Below are positions 34,857-44,164 of a stretch of DNA of 64,000 bases, one piece after another. The notes under the pieces are model-generated. The model ran no database searches and was not told the DNA's origin. It saw only the letters and a list, made by a program, of their open reading frames with translations. The translations under genes and the position numbers were made by a program. Location of the stretch: positions 1 through 64,000 of the forward strand of contig NZ_JAAAML010000001.1 of assembly GCF_024105735.1 (NCBI RefSeq). Reading direction: 5' to 3'. The DNA comes from Parahoeflea alexandrii (GTDB lineage Bacteria > Pseudomonadota > Alphaproteobacteria > Rhizobiales > Rhizobiaceae). Each line of letters opens with the position of its first letter. Positions within the stretch are counted from its first letter, which is position 1.

Positions 34857-36626
34857 ATGTCGATTCTGAACGAGAGCCTTGCAGGAAAACTTTCCGAACT
34901 GGGCCGGACCACCAGCCCACAGTCGGCGGAATCGACGGCGCCGGAGAACGATCTCTCCTATGTTCGCGGCAGCACCCATCTGCCTTTGCGCTACATGACC
35001 ATTCCGCAATTGCTGCGCGAGGCCGTCTCGCTGTTCGGCCCGCGTGAGGCGATCATATGCCCGCAGCAGGATATTCGCCTCAGCTACTACGAGTTTGACC
35101 GCGCAGTTGACGAACTGGCGTCCGGCTTTCTCGCTATGGGGCTTGAGAAAGGTGACCGCATCGGTATCTGGTCGCCCAATCGCTACGAGTGGGTGCTGAC
35201 CCAGTTCGCCACGGCACGGATCGGCCTGGTGCTGGTCAACATCAACCCGGCCTACCGGCTGTCGGAGCTGGAATACGCGCTCAACAAGGTCGGCTGCAAG
35301 GCGCTGGTGACAGCGCGTGCGTTCAAGACCTCCAACTATCTCGAGATGATCACGACGCTGGCGCCCGAGATCGCCGATTGCGAACCCGGCCGGTTGCGGG
35401 CTGAAAGGCTGCCGCAGCTGCGCGCGGTGATCGTGCTTGGTGAGGTCAGCGAACCGGGCCTGTTTTCGTTTGACCGGGTGAGGACGCTTGGCGGTCCGGC
35501 GCAGCAGTTGCGGCTGCCGACGATCGAGGCGGAGCTCGGTCCGGATGACGCCATCAACATCCAGTTTACCTCTGGCACGACGGGCCACCCCAAGGGCGCG
35601 ACGCTGTCGCACTACAACATCGTCAACAATGCCCGCTACGTCACCGACCGCATTGCGCTGACGGAAAGCGACCGGCTGTGCATTCCGGTGCCGCTCTACC
35701 ATTGCTTCGGCATGGTCATGGGTGTGCTGGGCGCCGTTAGCAAGGGTGCCGCCATGGTGTTTCCGGGCGAGGCCTTCGATCCGGTGACGACGTTGTCCGC
35801 GCTCGAAGCCGAACGCTGCACCGCCGTCTATGGCGTGCCTACCATGTTTGTCGCCATGCTCGAGGAGCTCGACCGTTCACCGCGCAACCTGGCGCAGCTG
35901 CGGACGGGGATCATGGCCGGGGCGCCGTGTCCGGTGGAAGTGATGCACCGGGTGATGGAGCGGATGCACATGCGCGAGGTGACGATCTGCTACGGCATGA
36001 CCGAGACATCGCCGGTATCGTTCCAGAGTTTTACCGACGACCCGGTCGACAAGCGCTGCGAAACCGTCGGCCGCATCCATCCGCATCTCGAGGTCAAGAT
36101 CGTCAATGATGACGGCCGGATCGTGCCGGTCGGCGTTCGCGGCGAACTCTGCACCCGTGGCTATTCGGTGATGAAGGGTTACTGGGACGACCAGGAGAAG
36201 ACCGTCGAGGCAATCCGGGACGGATGGATGCACACCGGCGATCTGGCCGTGATCGACGAGCAGGGCTTCTGCGCCATCGTCGGGAGGGTCAAGGACATGA
36301 TCATTCGCGGCGGCGAGAATGTCTATCCGCGCGAAATCGAGGAGTTTCTCTTCCGCCATCCGAAGATCTCGGAGGTTCAGGTGTTCGGAGTGCCGGACGA
36401 CAAATATGGCGAGGAGGTCTGCGCCTGGGTGGTAGCCAAGCCGGGCGCCAGCCTTGACGGGGAAGAACTCAGGGCCTTCTGCAACGGCCAGATCGCGCAT
36501 TACAAGATCCCCAGATATATCCGGGTTGTCGATGCCCTGCCGATGACGATTACCGGCAAGCCGCAGAAGTTCATCATGCGCGAGCAGATGCAGGAAATGC
36601 TGAAGCAGGATGGCGTCCGAGGCTGA
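34857..36626 (+). CDS. Acyl-CoA synthetase (AMP-forming)
   Basis: 589-aa ANL-superfamily ligase. The P-loop is [11 protein letters not shown] near residue 240; YGMTETSP and the hinge [16 protein letters not shown] follow. The catalytic C-terminal lysine lies in TITGKPQK. The layout fits medium- or short-chain fatty acyl- or aryl-CoA ligases. It follows the amidase gene by ten bases with a GGGGGAAA site, so it should activate the carboxylic acid released by the amidase for catabolism. The acid itself is not identifiable. Confidence 0.9.
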   Translation: MSILNESLAGKLSELGRTTSPQSAESTAPENDLSYVRGSTHLPLRYMTIPQLLREAVSLFGPREAIICPQQDIRLSYYEFDRAVDELASGFLAMGLEKGDRIGIWSPNRYEWVLTQFATARIGLVLVNINPAYRLSELEYALNKVGCKALVTARAFKTSNYLEMITTLAPEIADCEPGRLRAERLPQLRAVIVLGEVSEPGLFSFDRVRTLGGPAQQLRLPTIEAELGPDDAINIQFTSGTTGHPKGATLSHYNIVNNARYVTDRIALTESDRLCIPVPLYHCFGMVMGVLGAVSKGAAMVFPGEAFDPVTTLSALEAERCTAVYGVPTMFVAMLEELDRSPRNLAQLRTGIMAGAPCPVEVMHRVMERMHMREVTICYGMTETSPVSFQSFTDDPVDKRCETVGRIHPHLEVKIVNDDGRIVPVGVRGELCTRGYSVMKGYWDDQEKTVEAIRDGWMHTGDLAVIDEQGFCAIVGRVKDMIIRGGENVYPREIEEFLFRHPKISEVQVFGVPDDKYGEEVCAWVVAKPGASLDGEELRAFCNGQIAHYKIPRYIRVVDALPMTITGKPQKFIMREQMQEMLKQDGVRG

Positions 36627-36749
36627 CCCGGCATAGCAGAACCGGCCTGCAGTCTCCCGGTCGCGAGGGGCCGCTGGCGGTTAGCTTCACGTGTCCGCGG
36701 GAGATAGCGGCGGCGGGGCCAACCTTGACCGGAATCTGTTTTTGCAAGA

Positions 36750-36772
36750 GCCGGGATTTTAGCTTTCCCGGC
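36750..36772. terminator. Hairpin between convergent genes
   Basis: GCCGGGA (36750-36756) pairs with TCCCGGC (36766-36772) between the acyl-CoA synthetase and the convergent isomerase gene. The T-rich flank is weak on both sides; it may act as a bidirectional terminator. Confidence 0.45.
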
Positions 36773-36794
36773 CCCTGCTGGTTCTTTGTTGAGC

Positions 36795-37613
36795 CTACTG
36801 TCCAAGTCCGAGGGATTGCAGATAGGCAACGGAGGCCGGAATCTTGGTCTTGTCGCGGATCTCGACGATCAGGCGCGGATTGGAAGTCAGTGTGCCGAGA
36901 GCGGCAAAGAACGGATGCCAGCGGATGATGCCCTCGCCGAGGCTCCAGTGGCGGTCGGCGTAACCGTCGGCGTCCTGCAAGTGGACATGCTGCAGCAGGT
37001 TGCCCGCGGCTCCGACATAGTAGTCGACCGGCGGTGCGCCGGTGGAGCCATGGGCGTAGCAGGCATGGCCGGTATCGATCGATACGGCGATGGCCTCGGA
37101 CTGGAAGCTTTTCACCAGTTCCACCCGGGCATGCGGATCGACATCCTCGATGTTTTCCACCACCAGAACGCAGCCCATGTCTTCCGCGCGTTTGACGATC
37201 TCGCCAATGGCGTCATGGGTTCGCTCCACGACCGAGGCGCGGGCATTCGGCAGGTTGTCGAGATTGTTGTAGTCCCATGTGGAGTAGGGCGAGTGGATGA
37301 CCATCTGGTTGGCGCCGACCGCCTCGCAGACATCGAGGCCCTGGTGAAACCGCTTGCGCACGATGGCGCGGACATCGGGATCCTGCGACGCGATGTTGAA
37401 GCCCCAGAACGGGCCGTGAATGCCAATGCGGCCCTCGTGACCGTCAAGCAGCTTGCGGGCGTGCGCCGCCACGGAAGCCCAATCGCCATTGAGCAGGCTG
37501 GCGTCAAAGAAGTCCTGAATCTCGATGTCGCGCGGCAATTCACGCATGAAATCATAATGGGTTTCGTAAGTGGCGATCGTCATCGCCGCGCCGATTACAG
37601 GCAAATCACTCAT
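36795..37613 (-). CDS. Sugar phosphate isomerase/epimerase-like TIM-barrel protein
   Basis: 272 aa from the ATG at 37613, preceded by AGGAGAAGG; a longer upstream frame lacks such a site. AP-endonuclease-2/xylose-isomerase-like barrel with metal residues in VVENIEDVDP (Glu), SIDTGHACYAHG (Asp, His), LQHVHLQDADG (His) and IVEIRD (Glu). Members epimerise or isomerise sugars, inositols or hydroxy acids. Divergent from the alkaline-phosphatase-superfamily gene, with about 200 bases between, so co-regulation is possible. Substrate unknown. Confidence 0.82.
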   Translation of the reverse strand: MSDLPVIGAAMTIATYETHYDFMRELPRDIEIQDFFDASLLNGDWASVAAHARKLLDGHEGRIGIHGPFWGFNIASQDPDVRAIVRKRFHQGLDVCEAVGANQMVIHSPYSTWDYNNLDNLPNARASVVERTHDAIGEIVKRAEDMGCVLVVENIEDVDPHARVELVKSFQSEAIAVSIDTGHACYAHGSTGAPPVDYYVGAAGNLLQHVHLQDADGYADRHWSLGEGIIRWHPFFAALGTLTSNPRLIVEIRDKTKIPASVAYLQSLGLGQ

Positions 37614-37817
37614 GGCCGGACCTTCTCCTGATTGGGCGAGGGCGATCGGGCCCCGCCTGCGTGATCGGCTATAGCGCCGCGCATACGACAGGCGGATATC
37701 AGAACGGTGACGGATCGATGAAGGTTGGCGGAGATCGGGAGTTATCATGCGTCTGTAGCATGTCTGTCGCATTGCGGGTGCATGCTTGCCGGAGGTGGCA
37801 AACAGGAGACGAAGGCA

Positions 37818-39287
37818 GTGTCAACCCAGGTCGCGCGCGTGGTGATTGCCGTATTCGACGGACTTCGGCCAGACCGCATTTCAGAGCAGCTAACACCCAA
37901 CCTGCACCGCTTCGTGACCGGCGGGCTTTGGTACCGGGAAGCCCGCTCGGTGTTTCCTTCGATGACCCGTGTTGCCACCACCAGTTTTGCGACCGGATCG
38001 CACCCGAGCCAGCATGGCGTGGTCAACAACGCCTTCTTTCATCCGGCAATCAGCGGCGGAGAGCCGCTCGACACCTCGCGCGCCGCCCACATCAGGGCCG
38101 CCAATGCCTGGCATGACGGTGAATTTGTCGAGGCCAAGGGCCTCGGCTGCGCACTGGCCGCCGCCGGCAAGAGGTTGGCTGTCGTGCATTCAGGATCGGC
38201 CGGCTCGGCCTGGCTGCTCAACCATCGCGCCATGGAGCATGGTCACTGGACGTTCTCGATCCACGGTCGGGATCACACCGATACGCCTGAAGCCGTTGAC
38301 CAGTCGGTCGAGCGCTTTGGCCCGCTTCCCGGCGGCAAGGCGCCAAAGCTCGACGAGGCCTCCTACGCCACGCGGGTGCTGACGGAGCTGGTCTTGCCCG
38401 ACGTGAAGCCGGATGTCGCCATCATATGGTTTTCAGAGCCCGACACCTCCTATCACTTCCACGAGATCGGCTCTCCCGAATCCAACTTGGCGACTGCTCA
38501 TGTCGATGCCTGTTTCGGCAAGATCGTCGATGCCGTCCGCGATTCGGACCAGGCGGACGAGACGTTGGTGATCGTCATGAGCGATCATGGCCAGATCTCG
38601 ACGACGTCGGCTTTCGATCTTGTCGGCGCGCTCAGGGAAAACGGCTTTGCCGCCGGATGCCGGGCCGAACCGGGCGTCGAGGTGCTGGTGACGCCGGGAT
38701 CCGCTGCCGGGCTGAGCCTGATTGCTGAGGACATGTCGCGGCTCCAGGCTCTTGGGGCCGCGCTGATGGGCATGCCGGAAACAGGGATGTTGTTCTGTGG
38801 GGCCGACGAGAACGGAGAGCCGGTCATCAACGGTGCGTTCGATCGCGCCCTGGTTGGCGCCGATCATCCCCGTTCGCCGGACCTTTACTGGGTCGGACGG
38901 TCGTCGAACGAGGCCGATCAGCACGGGTTGGCCGGCGCCGGCATCTACACAACCGGCGTCAATGTGCCGGTCGGCGGCGGCATGCATGGCGGCCTCAATC
39001 CCTTCGAGATGAATACGCTGCTTGCCTTTGGCGGCGCCAACATGCCCGCAACCTGCGTCAGCGATCACGCCAATCTGACGGATATCGTTCCGACCGTGCT
39101 GGCTGTTCTGGGCGTTGACCGGCCCGCCACGATGACAGGCGTGCCTCTCGATCAAGTGCTTGGAAAGCAGGCTCCCGAAACACGGCAGGTCCGTCTCGAG
39201 GCTGGGACTGGCGATTTCAGGCAATATCTCGTCCTTGGCTCCGCCGAGGGACGGCAACGCATGGCGTTGAGTGGCGGTCGCATCTGA
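37818..39287 (+). CDS. Alkaline-phosphatase-superfamily phosphodiesterase/phosphatase
   Basis: 489 aa from GTG 37818, chosen because AGGAGACGAAGG lies just upstream. Metal and catalytic residues of the nucleotide pyrophosphatase/phosphodiesterase group are visible: Asp in VIAVFDGLRPDRI, nucleophile Thr in FPSMTRVATTSFATG, His/Asp in MSDHGQI and a late His in GGGMHGGLNPFEMN. It should hydrolyse phosphate mono- or diesters in the cytoplasm, since no signal peptide follows the GTG. It precedes a dipeptide-type ABC transporter that might import its substrate. A small CACCGCC/GGCGGTG stem follows the gene (39298-39314). Confidence 0.8.
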   Translation: MSTQVARVVIAVFDGLRPDRISEQLTPNLHRFVTGGLWYREARSVFPSMTRVATTSFATGSHPSQHGVVNNAFFHPAISGGEPLDTSRAAHIRAANAWHDGEFVEAKGLGCALAAAGKRLAVVHSGSAGSAWLLNHRAMEHGHWTFSIHGRDHTDTPEAVDQSVERFGPLPGGKAPKLDEASYATRVLTELVLPDVKPDVAIIWFSEPDTSYHFHEIGSPESNLATAHVDACFGKIVDAVRDSDQADETLVIVMSDHGQISTTSAFDLVGALRENGFAAGCRAEPGVEVLVTPGSAAGLSLIAEDMSRLQALGAALMGMPETGMLFCGADENGEPVINGAFDRALVGADHPRSPDLYWVGRSSNEADQHGLAGAGIYTTGVNVPVGGGMHGGLNPFEMNTLLAFGGANMPATCVSDHANLTDIVPTVLAVLGVDRPATMTGVPLDQVLGKQAPETRQVRLEAGTGDFRQYLVLGSAEGRQRMALSGGRI

Positions 39288-39466
39288 AAGCAGGGATCAC
39301 CGCCTGTGGCGGTGTCTGTGCATTGTCATCAAAAATTTACCAAGACGAATCCTGACCGTCACATCCCGCCGTTACCTGTGCCCTTGTCTTTGGGCCTGCA
39401 CGAGGGACCCCGGGCGAGATCATGAGATTTACAATCACGCACAGATGCGAAGTTGAGGAACGGAAC

Positions 39467-41134
39467 ATGACCCACAGCCGCACGCTTAAAGGCGCCATGA
39501 TGATTGGTGCATATCTCCTTGCAACGACAATGCTCACGATGCCCGGGCAGGCTTTGGCCGAGGATCGCCCAGAGATTACTGTTGCAGTCCAGCAGATCGT
39601 CAATGCCGGTGCACTCGATGTGCTGCGCGAGCAGTCCAACGTCGGAGCCCGGGTGTTCTACTCGATCTTCGAAACCCTGATCGACTACGACCGCCAGAAC
39701 GCTGACCTGCCGCAGAAGCCGGGTCTTGCCACCGAATGGAAGCGCATCGACGACAAGACCGTCGAGTTGAAGCTGCGCCCCGGCGTCAAGTTCCACAACG
39801 GCGATGTCATGACGGCAGACGATGTCGTCTTCACCTTCTCCAAGGAGCGCTTCGGTCTTCTCGACGAGCAGGACAGTGCGCGCAAGGATGGCAAGACACT
39901 GTTCACCGCGAGCGCCAGTGCCGCGGTTGGCGGCAAGGTCCCGCCAGCCGAAGTCGCAGCCGTGGCAAAGCGTGCCTGGCCCAATCTCGACCGCGTTGAA
40001 AAGGTCGACGACATGACCGTCCGCTTTGTCTCGACGGTTGCCGATCCGACGCTCGAAGGCCGCATTTCCCGCTACGGCGCGGAAATCCTCTCCAAGCGCG
40101 CCTATGAGGAGGCCGAGTCCTGGCTCGCCTTCGCCCAGAAGCCGGTCGGCACCGGGCCCTACAAGGTTGTTGAATTCAAGCCCGACAACATTCTCGTTCT
40201 CGAAGCCCATGACGATTACTGGGGTGGCACGCCGCCGGTCAAGACCCTGCGCTTTGCCGTGGTTCCCGAAGTCGCAAGCCGCGTCAACGGCCTTCTCTCC
40301 GGCGAATATGATTTCATCACCGATCTTCCGCCGGACCAGATCAACACGGTTGAATCCAATGCTGCGTTCGAAGTCGTCGGCGGTCCGATCACCAACCACC
40401 GCCTGATGGTGTTCGACAAGAACAACGGCCCGATGCAGAACGCCAAGATCCGCCAGGCAATGACCCATGCGATCGACCGGGAGACCATCGTCGAGACCCT
40501 CTGGGACGGCCGCACATCGGTCCCAGCCGGCCTGCAGTGGTCTTACTACGGTGACATGTTCCTCTCCGACTGGACCGTGCCTGAATACAACGTGGAACTG
40601 GCAAAGAAGCTGGTCCAGGAATCGGGATATAATGGCGAGGAAATCACCTTCCGCGTTCTCAACAACTACTACACCAACCAGGTCTCCACCGCGCAGATCA
40701 ATGCCGAATCCTTCCGCCAGATCGGTCTCAACGTGAAGATCGAGATGAAGGAAAACTGGCAGCAGATCTTCGACAAGGAGAGCGGCCCGCGCATGGTTCG
40801 CGACTGGTCGAACTCGGCTCCTTTCCCGGATCCGGTTTCCTCGATCGTCAACCAGCATTGCCAGAACGGCCAGCAGCAGCAGGTCGGCGAATGGACCAAT
40901 GAAGAGTTCAACGCGCTTTGCATCAAGCTCGAAACCTCGACCGATCTTGAAGAGCGCCGTGCTTCCTTCCGCCGGATGCTCGAAATCGCCGAGCGCGAAG
41001 ATCCTGCCTACACTGTTCTGCACCAGAGCGCGATCTTCTTCGGCAAACGCAAGGACATCGAGTGGAACTGGTCCGGGCTGCAGTCGATGGACTTCCGGGC
41101 GGCCAACTTCCAGGTTGTTGCGCCGGGCAACTAA
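39467..41134 (+). CDS. ABC transporter substrate-binding protein (family 5, peptide/nickel type)
   Basis: 555 aa from ATG 39467, with GAGG nine bases upstream; ATG 39422 is less likely. A signal peptide runs to about residue 31 (MPGQALA). Family 5 blocks are YDRQNADLPQKPGLATEWKR, LRPGVKFHNGDVMTADDVVFTF and NAKIRQAMTHAIDRETIV. It binds oligopeptides, sugars or other bulky solutes. A very strong terminator follows, then the ATPases and permeases. The neighbouring phosphodiesterase hints at a phosphorylated ligand, a weak inference. Confidence 0.88.
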   Translation: MTHSRTLKGAMMIGAYLLATTMLTMPGQALAEDRPEITVAVQQIVNAGALDVLREQSNVGARVFYSIFETLIDYDRQNADLPQKPGLATEWKRIDDKTVELKLRPGVKFHNGDVMTADDVVFTFSKERFGLLDEQDSARKDGKTLFTASASAAVGGKVPPAEVAAVAKRAWPNLDRVEKVDDMTVRFVSTVADPTLEGRISRYGAEILSKRAYEEAESWLAFAQKPVGTGPYKVVEFKPDNILVLEAHDDYWGGTPPVKTLRFAVVPEVASRVNGLLSGEYDFITDLPPDQINTVESNAAFEVVGGPITNHRLMVFDKNNGPMQNAKIRQAMTHAIDRETIVETLWDGRTSVPAGLQWSYYGDMFLSDWTVPEYNVELAKKLVQESGYNGEEITFRVLNNYYTNQVSTAQINAESFRQIGLNVKIEMKENWQQIFDKESGPRMVRDWSNSAPFPDPVSSIVNQHCQNGQQQQVGEWTNEEFNALCIKLETSTDLEERRASFRRMLEIAEREDPAYTVLHQSAIFFGKRKDIEWNWSGLQSMDFRAANFQVVAPGN

Positions 41135-41140
41135 AGCCAA

Positions 41141-41176
41141 GGGCCGGGGCGCGAACTGCGCGCCCCGGCCCTTTTT
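41141..41176 (+). terminator. Strong intrinsic terminator after peptide-type receptor
   Basis: GGGCCGGGGCGCG (41141-41153) and CGCGCCCCGGCCC (41159-41171) form a perfect 13-bp stem with a five-base loop followed by five T residues. It lies within the operon between receptor and ATPase genes and should limit read-through. Confidence 0.9.
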
Positions 41177-41197
41177 GTTGCAACGGAGAACCGGCCC

Positions 41198-42223
41198 ATG
41201 GAAACGCTTCTTTCAATCAAGGACCTGACGATCGATTTCGACCAGGGAAAGCGCTTCGTCAGGGCGCTGCACGGTGTCAGCCTGAATGTTGCCAGGGGCG
41301 AGGTTCTGGGTGTTGTCGGCGAATCCGGTTGCGGCAAGTCGATCACCTGGCTGGCGGCGCTGGGGCTGCTCGGCAGCAAGGCACGCATCTCCGGCTCCGT
41401 CCGGCTCAACGGGCAGGAGATAGCCGGAGCTCCGGAAAACGATCTTGCGGGCTTACGTGGCGGTCGCATCGCCATGATCTTCCAGGATCCATCGAGTTCC
41501 CTCAATCCGGTGCACCGCATCGGACGGCAGATCGCTGAAGCGCTGAAGCTGCACCGGGGCATGACCGGAGCCTCGGCCAATGCGGAGGCGGCGCGTCTTC
41601 TCGACCGGGTCGGCATCGCCAACGCCACCCGGCGTCTGCGCGAATATCCGCACGAAATGTCGGGCGGCATGAACCAGCGCATCATGATTGCCATGGCGCT
41701 TGCGGGTGAGCCCGACCTGCTGATCGCCGATGAGCCGACCACGGCGCTTGACGCCACCATCCAGGCGCAGATCCTTGATCTGCTGACTGAATTGCGTCGC
41801 GATAGCGGGATGGCGCTAGTCCTGATTTCCCATGATTTGGGCGTCGTTGCCGACATGAGCGACCGGGTGGCGGTGATGTATGGCGGCCGTGTGATTGAGG
41901 AAGCCGACACCGGTTCGCTGTTTGACAGCCCGGCGCATCCCTACACCAGGGGGCTCATCGCGGCGCTTCCGGACATTGACGGTCCGCGCCGGCGTCTCGA
42001 ATCCATTCCCGGAACCGTGCCGGCTCCCGACCAGCTGCCTCCGGGCTGCAGCTTTGCACCCCGCTGCGCAATCGCCAGCAAGATCTGCGATGCCAGGGTG
42101 CCGGCATTCCTGCCCTATGGCGAGAAGCAAAGCCATTTTGCCGCCTGCATCAAATGCAGGGGAGGCGCACCGACCGAAACGGCGTCGATGCCCGGCAACA
42201 AGAGCGCGCTGGTGCCGGCATGA
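41198..42223 (+). CDS. Dipeptide-type ABC ATPase (DppD-like)
   Basis: 341-aa ATPase. Walker A is GESGCGKSI, with I where T is usual. The signature region reads MSGGMNQRIMIAMALA, and Walker B is LLIADEPTTALDATIQAQ. The C-terminal oligopeptide-transporter domain carries a cysteine motif (CSFAPRCAIASKICD) that often binds an Fe-S cluster in this family. ATPase genes come before the permease genes here, the reverse of the common order. Its stop overlaps the next start. Confidence 0.9.
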   Translation: METLLSIKDLTIDFDQGKRFVRALHGVSLNVARGEVLGVVGESGCGKSITWLAALGLLGSKARISGSVRLNGQEIAGAPENDLAGLRGGRIAMIFQDPSSSLNPVHRIGRQIAEALKLHRGMTGASANAEAARLLDRVGIANATRRLREYPHEMSGGMNQRIMIAMALAGEPDLLIADEPTTALDATIQAQILDLLTELRRDSGMALVLISHDLGVVADMSDRVAVMYGGRVIEEADTGSLFDSPAHPYTRGLIAALPDIDGPRRRLESIPGTVPAPDQLPPGCSFAPRCAIASKICDARVPAFLPYGEKQSHFAACIKCRGGAPTETASMPGNKSALVPA

Positions 42224-43221
42224 CCGACCTGCTGCGGGTAAACGATCTCAAGCGGCACTACGAGGTCCATGTTCCGGAGGGCCTGTTTGGCCGGAAGGCC
42301 TCGCTCAAGGCTGTCGATGGCGTTTCCTTTTCCATCGAGAAGGGCCGTACCCTGGGTCTGGTCGGGGAGTCTGGTTGCGGCAAGTCGACCACGGCCAAGC
42401 TGGTGCTCGGTCTGATACCGGCGACATCAGGAACGGTTGAGTTCGCCGGGACACCGGTGACGGCCAGGCACGATGCACAGTGGCGGGCGATGCGGCGACG
42501 CATGCAGATGATCTATCAGGATCCGCTTGGCGCGCTCGACCGGCGACTGCCGGTGATCACCCAGATCGCCGAACCGTTCGAGATCCACTATGCGCAAATG
42601 CCTGCCGCCGAGCGAACTGACCGCGCTGCAGTTTTGATGGACTCCGTCGGGCTCAGGCCGGATATGGCCATGCGTTATCCACACGAACTTTCCGGCGGGC
42701 AACGCCAGCGCGTGGTTATCGCGCGGGCGCTGGCGCTGGAACCGGACCTCTTGGTCTGCGACGAGCCGGTTTCGGCGCTTGATGTTTCGATCCAGGCCCA
42801 GGTTCTCAACCTGCTCGACGATCTGCGCGAGCGCACCGGATTTGCCGCCCTGTTCATCAGCCATGACCTGAAGGTTGTTCGCCAGATGTCGGACCAGGTC
42901 GCGGTGATGTATCTCGGACGCATCGTCGAATCCGGGCTGCCGGAAGAAGTGTTCCGGCGCCCACAGCACCCCTACACCAAGGCCCTTGTCTCGGCCATTC
43001 CGACACCTGCACGGCGGGGAAAGCGTGAGCGGATCGTGCTCGAAGGTGATCCACCCAGCCCTGTTGATGTGCCCTCCGGCTGCAGCTTTCACACCCGCTG
43101 CCCGATTGCTCAGGCTTCCTGCCGAAACGCGGTTCCGCAGCTGGTGGCAAGTGGCGGCCATGCGGTGGCGTGCCACCTCGTCAATGCTGGTGCCACCCCG
43201 GCTGTTCAGGCGGCGGAGTAG
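42220..43221 (+). CDS. Dipeptide-type ABC ATPase (DppF-like)
   Basis: 333 aa from ATG 42220, overlapping the previous stop (ATGA). Walker A is GESGCGKSTT, the signature is LSGGQRQRVVIARALA, and Walker B is LLVCDEPVSALDVSIQAQ. The C-terminal CSFHTRCPIAQASC cysteine motif is present. It pairs with the DppD-like ATPase to drive the transporter. Confidence 0.92.
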   Translation: MTDLLRVNDLKRHYEVHVPEGLFGRKASLKAVDGVSFSIEKGRTLGLVGESGCGKSTTAKLVLGLIPATSGTVEFAGTPVTARHDAQWRAMRRRMQMIYQDPLGALDRRLPVITQIAEPFEIHYAQMPAAERTDRAAVLMDSVGLRPDMAMRYPHELSGGQRQRVVIARALALEPDLLVCDEPVSALDVSIQAQVLNLLDDLRERTGFAALFISHDLKVVRQMSDQVAVMYLGRIVESGLPEEVFRRPQHPYTKALVSAIPTPARRGKRERIVLEGDPPSPVDVPSGCSFHTRCPIAQASCRNAVPQLVASGGHAVACHLVNAGATPAVQAAE

Positions 43222-43226
43222 GGATC

Positions 43227-44162
43227 ATGGTTCAGTATTTGTTGATGAAGATTTTCCGCGCTCTGGTGACAGTAACACTGATTGTCTCAGCGGCCTTCGT
43301 TGTGCTCAGGCTGTCGGGCGATCCGGCGATCATCATTCTGGGACCGGAAGCGCCGCCGGAAGCCTTTGAAGCGTTCCGGCGGAACTGGGGCCTCGACCAG
43401 CCGATCTGGGTTCAGTACTTCAAGTATTTCGCGGCCGTGTTCCAGGGCGATCTGGGCAACTCGATGCGGGACGGGCGCTCGGCGCTGGTCGTCGTCGGTG
43501 AGCGGATCCCGCTCACTCTCGCTATCACCTTGCCGGCGCTCTTCATCAAGCTTGCCATCGGTCTGCCGGCCGGCGTGATGGCGGCGCTCTATCGCAATAC
43601 CTGGGTGGACAGGCTGATCATGATGCTGTCGGTGGCCGGATTTACTGTGCCGAGTTTCGTCCTCGGACTGGTGTTGGCGATGATCTTCGCGGTCTGGCTC
43701 GGATGGCTTCCATCCGGCGGTTCGGACACCTGGGCGCATGCGGTGCTGCCGACGGTGACCATGGGCCTGGTAGGGGCAGCCGTCATCGCCCGCTTCACAC
43801 GCTCGGCCATGCTCGAAGTACTGGGGCAGCCCTACATCCGGACGGCCTCGGCCAAGGGATTGCTGTGGCGCGATGTTGTGCGCAACCATGCGCTGCCGAA
43901 TGCAGCGATCCCGACACTGACGATCATCGGTTTTCTGGTCGGTTCGCTGGTGGCCGGTGCGGTGGTGGTGGAAAGCGTCTTTTCCTGGCCGGGCGTCGGG
44001 CGGCTTCTGGTCAATGCGGTGGCCAACCGGGACCTGGCGGTTGTCCAGGTGATCCTGCTTCTCGTCGGCCTGACCATGGTCGGCGCCAATCTTGCCGTCG
44101 ACATCCTCTATGGGATCGTCGATCCGCGTCTTCGCATCAAGCGGCTTCAGGCCGGGAGCTGA
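43227..44162 (+). CDS. Dipeptide-type ABC permease (DppB-like)
   Basis: 311 aa from ATG 43227. The N-terminal helix and RLSGDPAIIILGPEAPPEAFEAFRRNWGLDQP, the periplasmic loop preceding the permease domain, are typical of DppB. The coupling motif is near RTASAKGLLWRDVVRNHALPNA. About six membrane segments are visible. It pairs with the DppC-like permease that begins two bases after its stop. Confidence 0.92.
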   Translation: MVQYLLMKIFRALVTVTLIVSAAFVVLRLSGDPAIIILGPEAPPEAFEAFRRNWGLDQPIWVQYFKYFAAVFQGDLGNSMRDGRSALVVVGERIPLTLAITLPALFIKLAIGLPAGVMAALYRNTWVDRLIMMLSVAGFTVPSFVLGLVLAMIFAVWLGWLPSGGSDTWAHAVLPTVTMGLVGAAVIARFTRSAMLEVLGQPYIRTASAKGLLWRDVVRNHALPNAAIPTLTIIGFLVGSLVAGAVVVESVFSWPGVGRLLVNAVANRDLAVVQVILLLVGLTMVGANLAVDILYGIVDPRLRIKRLQAGS

Positions 44163-44164
44163 CA

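Noticed and set aside
39359-41140. 593-codon minus-strand frame opposite the peptide-type receptor
   Set aside because: It is antisense to a gene with signal peptide and family motifs; no recognisable protein features.
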